A program made the translations under genes and the position numbers. From positions 373,501-437,500 of the forward strand of contig JAEMWC010000235.1 in NCBI GenBank assembly GCA_016490735.1: a stretch of DNA of 64,000 bases, read 5' to 3'. Position 1 is the first letter of the stretch, and every line of letters begins with the position of its first letter. This document shows, one piece after another, positions 23,063-34,600 of this stretch. The notes beneath the pieces are model-generated. The model saw only the letters and a list, made by a program, of their open reading frames with translations. It searched no databases and was not told where the DNA came from. Source of the stretch: Pachyseris speciosa. Its lineage: Eukaryota > Cnidaria > Anthozoa > Scleractinia > Pachyseridae.

Positions 23063-26000
23063 ATGGCGAAGCTGTTGAATTTCAGAAAATGCCTGCACCA
23101 GGTCGCCGGATTTCTTCAAGAATTTATGGGGTTGGTAAGTATGTTTTCCGCTGTGATGTTTTGATTAGATACTCACCGACTCAGTGACTGAAATCAAGCA
23201 TTGCTTTGGTCAATCGAATGCTATATCTCTTATTTGCAACACTTAATGTGAGGCACCAATGAGCGAATTACATTCATATACGTACTTGAATATAATTGTT
23301 AGAGATTAACGACAAATTGTTGCGTTTTTTTTCTCAGTGACATTATGACATTGCAGACATCATTGATTGTCCATACCTTCGTGTGATCTTAGATGGCAGA
23401 AGTTAACGGGTGTTTACATGTATTTCATCCACTAATAGTGTTAACGATTAATCTGTGGATAAAAGGCAAAAAAAAGGCGAGCGAGTTATTTAAACTCAAG
23501 CTTTGTGAAGTCGTTTTAGTACTTCCTTACCGTCGGCTTAAACGACTCGAGCAGATCTCAGTTTTGTTAGGGGAAGACCCATCAGCGCGCCAACTGAAAG
23601 TTTTCCCTTATAATTGAATGTAAGCTCCATTTCCCCACGAAACTGCAGAAGAAAGTTTACTCTGCGGGATGGACCGGCCGGAAACACTGAACGATTTGTC
23701 CCTGGTTCGAGGGACAAAAAAGCAGAACTTAGTGATATATTTTAACATTCTGTGAAAACTTCTTTATTCTAAACGTTATTTTTTTCTTTCTTCAAAAGAA
23801 CGAGGAAATTAGGGTGGGTTTTTACGGGGCCAATATTCTGTTGATAACCTAATGACAAGTACTCTAACGAAATACATTTCCGAGCACGTAACAAGGCGAA
23901 TTAAATTGATGCAAAACAGCAAAAGATCACTACTTTTATTCACTAAGAATATTATCCCGTAGGCTTTGACTAAGTTCAACTTTCTTTTGTTTCTGATCGC
24001 ACAGCTATAAGCAAATTATTACATGACTGGCTCTTTCAGCGGTCAAGATGAATCAATTCTCCTGCTGTGATTGACTACCCGCGAGGTCAAGATGGAGCCA
24101 TCTTGACCGTTCGGGATAGCCCGTTCGTCCCGCGTTTTACCATCTTTTAATTGCGTCCTTTGAGTCATATAATAAATCCTTTATTGACCACGCTTGTTTG
24201 GTCAAGATAGCGGGATATTGGCCTCGTTCTTTTTTTGCGTGTTTATGAACTTCGACTTCGCCTCGGTCCATAAACACGCAAAAAAAGAACTTGGCCAATA
24301 TCCCGCCATCTTGACCTCATGCTTGGCCAATAGCCCATATTTATCGGAAATGTCATCTTCAATCCGTTTACTCTGATAACAGAAGTTTGGTTTAAATGCG
24401 GTCAATTCTGATACGCATGCAAAGTTCTTCAATGAAACCGCAAGTACCTTATCATCTCAGGGAGTTTTTGTTTCTGTTAGAGTTTGGCCGGAAAACTATG
24501 CAAGATGTTTACAAAATGCGACAATCCGTGACGCCCAAATATTATACCTTTAAAAAAGGACAATTTACCGTTACCTTATCTTTAGTTACAAAAGTAGATC
24601 TAAATTTGAAATTATAGCATGCGTGAGATCAGAGTAATGCAGCGAAATAAGAACGTTGTTTCAAGAAAGTAAGTGCTCAATTGCTTTCCATTTAAGTCCC
24701 CGGAAACACCTTAATTTTATTAAAGTCTTAATACAGTCTAAAAACGTTTCAAGAAAGTAAGTCAATTGCTTTCCCATTTTAGCAACGTATTTAAGTCCCC
24801 GGAAACACCTTAATTTTAATAAGTCATGCATTGTTTTGTGTTATTATCATACCGAAACTGGGTGACTGCGGTAACTCAACGTGACAATCTAATAAATTTA
24901 TGTTAATACCTATTTTCGATGGTAGCAGATGACACGAGGTACTAGAATAAAGCAATTAGTTTGGTTTAAGATTTTTCACTTCGTAATGTTTAGAATTTCA
25001 TCTCAGAGCATCAAATTTTTATTCCATAAAAAACCCAACAACATCAACATCAACAACACAACAAAACAAAACAAAACAAAGCAATAGACAGTTGGTGAGA
25101 TAATTTTGTCGACCAAAGATTGATTTCAGTCAGAGGAAGAGAAGGAGAATTTTAGGATGATTGAAGGCCAAAAAAAAAATATATCCGTTTACAAACAGAA
25201 ACGAATACGTGTGGACGGACGAAAACGATACTTGTGGACATTATAAACGAAATGGAATTGGCTATTTTCCTTTGGTATAAATCTAGTAGCGTTCTATCAC
25301 GACTACCGTTCTCCTATTGGCTACGTTAGCGCTGTCCATTCTGTTGTAGATAGTGAGTAGCGGTTGTCAACAAAATGGTGGCCGATTCTTCATGTTTTCG
25401 AAGTATCTGCGGGGAAGATTTAGACTAATTTACTTGTTTAGTTTATTTCGAGTGTTCGCTCTCTATGCAGTTCTATAAGGTGCGTGATAGCTCAGCACTT
25501 GATTCGGGCTGCGCCGCAGATCAGCTATATATCACGCGATAGAAATCGAGACCGAATAATCTAACTGTTAAGTGAAAGAAGAGAGGGAGACAGATAGAAA
25601 GACATAGAGACAGATATGTAGAGAGACAGAGACAGAAAAAATATTTGATGCTTGTAGATGCTGGATAAACTGTTGTGAAATACAGAACATGACTTCTATG
25701 GTGTTGTTTTGCAGGCAACAGTATCCAGCGTTACTGCAGCAATTTTTTTGCGTTCTTATTACAAGTATAGATACTCACCCAAGTATCATTATTTGTACGC
25801 CATATTAGGGGTAAGTCTAGTTCTAACCTTCTCTTCATTTAGACCTCCCTTGACCCACCCCCACCCCCCCCCCACCCTCTTATAGGAAACTCCCATGCAA
25901 AAGCGACCGATTTAGCAGTTGGTTTACCCCCCTCCTCTGGAGTACTCTCGTATCATAGATGTTTGCAACTAACGTATAGGCTATAATAAAATCGAAAATA

Positions 26001-28657
26001 GATTTCCCTTGGAATAATTCGACCTGTATTTGTAGCTCTTTTCTAAAACGACATTTTTTCCTTCTAACTTTTACTGATCTTTACTCGATTCCATCATGTG
26101 CCAATGATATGATCAGTTATGATATAATTGTTCCATTATACCTGAAAAATAGATTACATTGATACAACCCCCCCCCCCCCCACTACAAAACATTATATGA
26201 TCAGTTATCATATAATTGTTCCATTATCCCTGAAAAGTTCCTCATGGGGAGTGGATAATTAATTTATTATTGTAGTTATTATTATCAGATCATTATTATA
26301 AAACGGTAAGACGTCAACAAGGTTTTCTAGAAACTGTCCGTAGTAAGCAAAGTTTAGATACTATTTCTTTATCCAGGACAGTTTGTGTTGGTCACGTGGT
26401 TCAGCCTCGGTTCTGTGCGTCAGCTGTTGCTTGGTACTGCTGACGATGTGTCGCAATGTCTTAGCACTCGCCAGGAACTCCAACAAGGTAAGAAAAAAGC
26501 CGAGTGCACATCCCTGGTCTTTATAGTAAGTACTGGGCTCTGAGTTTTCTGGAACTATATGTGAAATCTTGGGTGTTCTGTGTTACAAAAAGTTCTTTTT
26601 GAATTTCCGCACCACATGCTTGCTTCAGAAATTGGTGCAATGGCATTGCACGCAATTCCGAAGTATAATTCAACGGTGAAGTTATGACATGATTTTGATA
26701 TAACGAAATCCCCGTGTTACAAAGTTAGTTCCTTTATGAAAAAGAAAGGCGAGAAAAGGATAAAAATTCAAATTTCTCCTTAACACACGCATGTGCCATA
26801 GGTTATTGGACGTAAACTCTGCCGGTTATTGGACAAGAATATCTGGTTCCACAAGACATGCGCAGTTATCATCATCATATCGGCCGGTGAGGAACTTAGT
26901 TTGTATCATTTCTATAGTCTTTTTGTCTAATTTCTAAAAATCGTATAAATCTTTTTGGCTGTGATCAGATGAAATGGGACTAGCGGCGGTGCACACGCCT
27001 GATCCGCTTGACTTAAATCGGCCGGCCGCTCACATCTGGCTTCTTTTCTATGGATGGTCAATTGAATCCTTTATGTGCTGTGAGTATTCGCTTTAAATAC
27101 AACTTCAAATGAAGAATGATCCTCGCAGTTGTGAACGCAATTTATGCAATTGCGAAAAGAAGCCTGCTCCCAACGTCAGTGGCTTCATGGCTCAGTTGGT
27201 TAGAGCATCGCACCGGTAATCGCAAGGTCACGGGTTTAAACCCCGTTGAAGTCCTGAATTTTTTTCAGGCTTCTTTTCGCAATTGCATAAATTGCGTTCA
27301 CAACTTCTTCATTTGATTTCATTTCCGCAGTTCATATATGGTTCATTTCATATATCATTCATAAATACAACTTGTTACCCACCTCTTGCTAATGCATGAG
27401 TCCTGGCGAACAAGGAAACGGAGACTATTACGCTATTAGTTAAGGAGACTTCCTTTGCGACCTCCTCCCAACGCTTGACATTTTGACTGATTGCTTACGA
27501 GCGGTTTGACTCTATTCTTCTCGTAGATCATTTGGTTGTTTGCTGCTTTGCCGAGGTTCAAGGCGTAAACTAAAATTTTCCAATTCAATTTCAATTTTCT
27601 CTCTCTGTTTTTTTAAAGGCATTCATATCTTAGCCCATTTTGTAAACGCCAAGAGGTTTTCAGCTAATTACAGTGTCAACCTCACGGATTTGAATTTCGC
27701 TTCCTACCACAATCAGGTAAGAATAGAACAGTTTTCAATTGAGTATCGTAAAACCAAAACTGAACTACTCCAGCCAATCACAACAGACACAAACAGTGCA
27801 ATGAGCCTATTAGAATTCCAAGCAATTACACTTAACCGGCGCAAATGGCGGGAAAATGCTCGCGTGCAAGTCGCAGTTGCTTTGGTTTTGCTTAAAAGCT
27901 TCTCAGTGGTTGAGAAAGTGGCGCGAGTTTGCTGGCCAATTCCAGATCGAAGCAATGCACAACCCGCAAAGCAAGTTGTTTACACAGTTTTCTTTCGATG
28001 CTCAATTGAAGTCCGCTATGCGGAATGGTTAATGAAATTGTAGTAACTTAAACTTTCGGTCGATTGCTTTGCGTGGTGGCGCAAAGCGTCGTATATGCAG
28101 GGAAGCAAAACAGCTCAGGAGACTGCCGATTAATTTAATCGCTATATTGTTTGATAATTTCATCTGCTTCCTCCTCCATTTTTCTAGGAACCTCTAGAAT
28201 TATTCTTTACCTCAGGTATGGAGTGTAGCTCTTGTCATCCGATCTCTTTTCACTCAGTGAATCTTGTTATTTCAATGTGTTCTATCTACAAGAAAAGTTC
28301 CATATTTGAAAAGCTACGTACGTCTCTTTTAGTTGCAGGGTTGACAGGCATTTTAATGGCTCTAATTTTACTCGCTATGGTACGTAATATATATAGTCTT
28401 CGTTTTGAAATACTCACCCGCAACAATAACCAAATAAGTCAATCGTTCATTTCCCGATCGGTTAGTTAGTTACCAGTCAGCAGTCAGGCAGCTACTCAGC
28501 CAGTCAACCAGCCAACCAGAGAGCTACCCGGTCAATGAGTCAGTCAGTCAGTCAGTCAGTCAGTCAGTCAGCCAACCAGTCAGGTCAGTCAGTCTGTAAG
28601 TCAGCCAGCTAGCCAGTCAGTCAGTCAGTCAGTCAGTCAGCCAATCAGTCAGTCAGT

Positions 28658-28689
<32 letters not shown>

Positions 28690-31662
28690 CAGTCAGTCAG
28701 TCAACCAGTCAGTCCCTCAGTCAGTCAGTCAGTCAGTCAGTCAGTCAGTCTGTAAGTCAGCCAGCCAGTCAGTCAGTCCGTCCGTCCGTCAATCAGTCGG
28801 TCAACCAGTCATTCCCATCAGTCAGTCAGTCAGTCAGCCAGCCAGTCAGCCTCTCAGTCAGTCAGTGAGTCAGTGAGTCAGTCAGTCGGTCGGTCGGTCG
28901 GTCTGTTAGTCAGTTGGTCAGTTAGTGAGTCCGCTACGTCGCCAGTTCGGATAAACCGACAGACGGGCTAACTATGTTAATCTTACCTACTGGGCGATCT
29001 TCAGTTGAGATCTAAATCAGTGAGTGAGTGAGTGAGTGAGTGAGTGAGTGAGTGAGTGAGTGAGTGAGTGAGTGAGTGAGTGAGTGAGCTGGAGTTAAAC
29101 CTTTCAATAGTCACTCAAGCTATCCCTTTAGTCATCTTGAGGCCATTTATCGTTTATTTTGATAATACTGTAATGAATGTAATGACACTGTTTCTGTAAG
29201 AATGAATATATGAAAATCATATATTGGAAATGCGGATTAAAGAATGAATATGTGAATGATCATCGCAGTTATGAACACTACTTAAGCTGTAGTGAAAATA
29301 AAGCCTGGGAGCTGGTCATTTTGTTGGGTATATTACGAACCAACCAAATGACCAGCTCCCAGCGGAGATGGCTTGTTAGCTCAGTTGGTAGAGAACTGCA
29401 CCGGTATCGCAGAGGTTGTGGGGTCTAATCCCTTACAAGCCTGATTTCTTTTCAGGCTTTATTTTCACTACTGTTTAAGTAGTGTTCAAAACTGCGATGA
29501 TCACTGACACTGTTTCTGTTGTGTTGAAATTTAGATTATGACATCTACGACTGTTGTAAGGTAAGCAGTGTTTTTTCTTGGCTGTTGCTTGATTCTGTTA
29601 AGTGTCTCACCTTCTGCATATCCTCTCATCACTGTTCCTTGTGTTGTTTGCTTGTAGGCGAGCCTCGTATGAGATGTTTTGGTACACTCACCATCTGTTC
29701 ATCGTGTTCTTTTTGCTTCTGTTTGTTCACGGTTTGGGGTAGGTACAGATGAAATTAATTCCAATGTAATGAACCCGTTTTAGCACACGTGAAAACAAAA
29801 AGTGTTTCAATGTGCCCACTTTCGTCAAACCGAAAGGCCCATCTTCAATTCTGAAAATTCTTAAACGTTTTTAAATACGAAGCCATTAATGGCATTTGCT
29901 CCCTATTATCGCGGTAAGAAGTGTGGATATCCCAATTCCCTTCTTGAATATCAACAGCTCTTGCTAAGATCTCCTTTTCTCTTTTAGTTGTAAACCGCGC
30001 GAAAATTCCTTCGCACTGTGAAAGACCGTCATTAACAAACCCTAATGTCCCGGGCAATCCCGAGCGGCGCTGAATAACAGGAAGCACCGTCCTCGTTTAA
30101 TCAAGTGGAATCTTCCGGAAGGAGGGAAAGAAATCAAGCCTATTTTTGTCTAGGGTCTGGGATCGTTCGTCATGTTAGCGAATGCCGTAATTTTCTTTTG
30201 TTTCAGTGGGGTGATAAAACACCAAACAAACCTGGACACACACACACCCGGATGTGAAAAGAAAAAGAACAAAACCGCTATTGGCAATGCCAGTCACGTG
30301 ACTTGGTGTTCAGAAGATCCCGTATTTAGGGCAGATGAGCCAGAGGTAATTGTTTTTAAAAAAGCAGTATTTTTTTTGTAAATAGCATTATACCGCATCT
30401 TTGACATAATCAGCGCCGCTTGTTTAAATCCTTTTAGGCATGGATGTGGTGCATTGTTCCTCTGTTTACCTACATAATTGAGCGACTCATTAGAGCAGTC
30501 AGGAGTTTTCGGAAAGTGGAGATTATTCAGGTAAAAAAAGTCACCAGCTTTACACAAAACATTGTATTTTCTTTCATTATTTTCCCCTTAGTTCTCACTT
30601 GGAAGATATGTATTTTCAGGCTGTCCAGCATGATGATGGTGTCGTGGAAGTAAAGATGAGAAAAAACAACTTTACAGCTGCACCAGGACAGGTAATAGAC
30701 CCTTTTCATAATGGCGCCCGACAAATTATTCTTTTATACTTATGATAATGAGCCCTACTAGCCTCGTCAGCATGTGCAAAATTCAATAGAATTTTTACAT
30801 TAAAGTGAGGTTAGTAGGGCTAATTAACACATATACAAAAGAATAATTAAAATCGTCCGCCATTATGAAAAAGGTCTATGGATTATCACTTGATTATCAC
30901 TTGATTATCACGTGCACGTTATTGCATGCGAATTAGGAAACTGATAGGGCCGGCGCCACGGAACTAAAGTACACTTTCTGAGAGAAACATCTCTAGGAAG
31001 GAGAAATATGTCACATGGGCGACCTCGTGGTATTCGCCGCGTCAGAAACTCATAAGAAGCTTGACAGTGAGGGCTTGTGGAATAGTTTGGTAGGACAGAA
31101 GATGGCAAGCATTGCAATTTTCAGTGCTTTCATAGCCGGTGAAGTAGTTTCCGGGAAACTTAATTCATTTTAAACAACTTTTCTTCCACGGCAGCCTGCC
31201 ATTGCCAACAGTTTTGTGTCTAACCAAACAATTCCACAATTTCCCATCCGTGCCAGTCCGCCTCTCCATAGTTTCTGGAGTGAAAAGGGAGATCCTTCGT
31301 GAAATAACTCTGAATAATGGCTTTCGTTTTTTTTTTTTAAAAACTAACCTTGTAAGATTACAGTATTAAGTACATGCTTTTTTTAAAGGGGCTATTGGGT
31401 TTCGCCGAGGTTGCACACATAATACTAACGAAATACCTCAAGTGAGATGATAACCGATTATTCTACTTTTAGTACGTTTTCATCAGGTGCGCTGATGTCT
31501 CAAGGTTTGAGTGGCACCCGTTCACCCTGACACAGGTGAGAGGAAGTTTAAGCGACATGATTATTATGTTCAGGGAAGCAGGGTTGGCGCAGTGGTGAGA
31601 GCACTCGCCTTCCACCAATGTGGCCTGGGTTTGATTCCCGGACTCGACGTCATATGTGGGTT

Positions 31663-31696
<34 letters not shown>

Positions 31697-34600
31697 AGTT
31701 TTTATCCGGGTACTCCGGTGTTCTACTCTCCTTGAAAACCAACACTTTTAAATTCAAATTTGATCCGGAATGCTCGAACGTTTAATACCTGAGCCCCCGG
31801 CTCGGGAGGTTGGGCAACGACTCCCCACGCTATCGAGCTTAAATAAATTGATTTGATTAATTGATTGATTGATTGATTGGAAACCACAAGGTATACTTAG
31901 TCTTTACTTCCTCATCTCTGGCCAACCGCGCCTTTTTTGAGACCCACTTATAAAAGTAATACAGGAACTGGCTAAGCAAATCTTTGTGTTTCTTGTTTCT
32001 GAATTTATGCAGTGCCCTTCCTTAGAGGATTCTACGTTTTCGATACACTGTAAGATTCTAGGAGACTGGACAGGTGAGTTACAACAAACCAAAGAATTTT
32101 TGAAATATAATCATTTCATATCTTATCACCCTTGATCAGTTCCATGACACTGCCAGGAGCAGATCTCTCAGCTAACTTGTATACTTCTTTTGATATGTTT
32201 TAGAGACGTTTGCGGACATACTTTTACAATCATCATCCGTAGAAGAACAGAATCCTTTAGCGTGTATGACACAAGATGGAAAATATTCTTGTTACATAAG
32301 ACCCAATATAAAGTAAGTGTGTGAAATTGACGAAAAATTTAATTGAAGTTTTACGCGAATTGATAAAGAAATGCTAAAAGAAAAAGACAAGTTTATCCAA
32401 GGAAAAGACTTAACCAGTAATCACACAATTTACGTCAATTTACGTGTGTGTGTGTGATAGAAGGACAGTTAATTTAAGGAAACGTACAACTGATATAAAA
32501 GTTCTTTGCAAATTTTTGGCAAATATCTCATAAAATTCGCATTCATGAAGACGTCGCAAGATTCTGTAGCCACGAAACCGTTTAGCAATCATTAAATACT
32601 TCGAGGCCTTTTTCTAGAATCTGTAGCTCTATCCGTGTTAATGCCAGCCTCACTGAGTGATCCATGTAGAGTAATTTTGTTTTACTTCTCCAGTTTGTAT
32701 TGTGCAGCTAAATTAAACGGCCTGTATATGAACTTTGGGATTGGGACTGGTGCAATGGTAATGGTTTCTTCAGGTCTTTTATTTCCAACTTGCAATTATT
32801 TATTTTTTTACAGGGGATCGTGCGGCGTCAATTTTTCATACTCGCTTATGGCTTAATTTTAGCGCTTTAAATTATGATCTTTTTAAGAGGAATTGTTCTG
32901 TTTCATCTGCTTGTACTTTGTGCGATGCACCTGTCGAAGATGCCAAACATTATTCTTGTTTTGCCCGAGTTTTTCTGTTCTGCGCGAAATACTTTTTGCC
33001 TCCGCTGCACACTTGTTGGGGGACAAATGGCTCTCTGCATCTAATAAGAAAAAAATTGATTGGCTTCTTAATGGCGTTCCTGGTATTAACTTTCAAATTA
33101 ATGTAAACTTGTTTTATGCTGTTCAGTCTTTTATCTCCCAACCAAATCGTTTCTCGTAATTGAATCTATTTGCTTATTTATTTACTTATTTATTTTATTT
33201 TTCAGTTTATTGTTTTAGTTTATGTTTTTGTTGTTGTTGTCGTTGTTGTGTCCTAGCTTTGACCGTGATGTATAATAATAATGTAAACGGCATAAGCTCT
33301 CTTGATGAGTGCTTGTCTATTTGCTCTTAGAGCAAATGCCGAAAAAAAATATTGTTTAAATAAAGAAAAAAAAAAAAAAAATATCATTTTCCCCTACTAA
33401 AACAGGATAGCTGTTGATGGTCCTTATGGAAGCCCGTGCACGGTAAGAGCGTTCTTTATTTTTAAAAACCGTCAGCGAATTAACTGATCACTCGCAATAC
33501 AATTTAAAATTTCCTTCGTAAGAGTTGTCCAGTTCACTGTTCCTTCTTCTTTTGTAAGGTATGTAAATGTCTTTACAGGATATTTGGAGGTATGATGTCA
33601 GTGTGTGTATAGCAACTGGAATTGGTGTTACTCCGTTTGCTGCTATCATTAACGAACTCAGGTAAATTCAGTCGTCAAATGTAACTTGATGTCTTTATTT
33701 GGGAAAATTATCCTAAAATATCATTGTAAGTTAAGCAGATCTTTATCGGCTTGCTGCTCGGGAGGATCGATGGTAAATAGAGCGGTTTTAAGTTATTAAC
33801 ACCTTCCGGGTTAAAGCGTTTTACTTTCTTTGAAGTAAAATATTCCTTGAAACAAGCACACACATATTTTCGAGCCAATGACGGAGACTCCGTAGAATTA
33901 TAAACTTATTCGCTTGCGCATGCTTGCAGAATGTCAGTATCTGAGAGAAATTGGGTTTTCTAAACAACAACGAAATCATTCTTCTTTCACAGGAAAAAAA
34001 TTAGACTAGCAAGTCGTTTAAAGCCTCGCCGATTATATTTTGTGTGGGTGTGTAAAGATGCGCATTCTTTCCAATGGTTCGTGAAACTGTTACACTCCAC
34101 TCACACAGAGGTAAGATTTAATTATAAATTACGTTTTCAACGTAGGCCCCCAACCCAGCTTTTCCCACCGCACCCCATCTCTCTCCCAACGAAAAATTCC
34201 TAGATTCACTACTGAGTTAACATACCTTAACAACGCCAGATTCTTTAACAGGGTGGAAGCTATTTGCTTACAAAACAGCACGAGGTCAAATATGGTTCCT
34301 TCCATCCCTGTATAAGCTTGTACTAATTAATATAATTAGCATGAACATGAAAAATCACTGACATGATTGCCATTTGTTATTATGTTTTGCAGCTTTGGGA
34401 GAGCAACCGACCAGATTTCCTGATATGTAATTTTTACGTCACAGGATCACATTTTAAAGAACAAGTACTGCGTGTGTCTTAGTAGTTTCTTAGATATTCA
34501 CAAGGGATACAATGCAATTGTCACCATGTTTTAAATAGAGGATATTACATGGCCATGCGGAGATACGAAATTTCTCAGTCATCGCAGCGAACGAGTGAAA

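Noticed and set aside
27540..28043. 167-codon plus-strand ORF
   Set aside because: It reads through NOX4 exon 5 into intron 5 and the MITE; only 27619-27716 is coding by splice sites and homology.
28440..28935. CRISPR-like direct repeats
   Set aside because: Units are only four bases with no spacers: a simple microsatellite in an animal intron.
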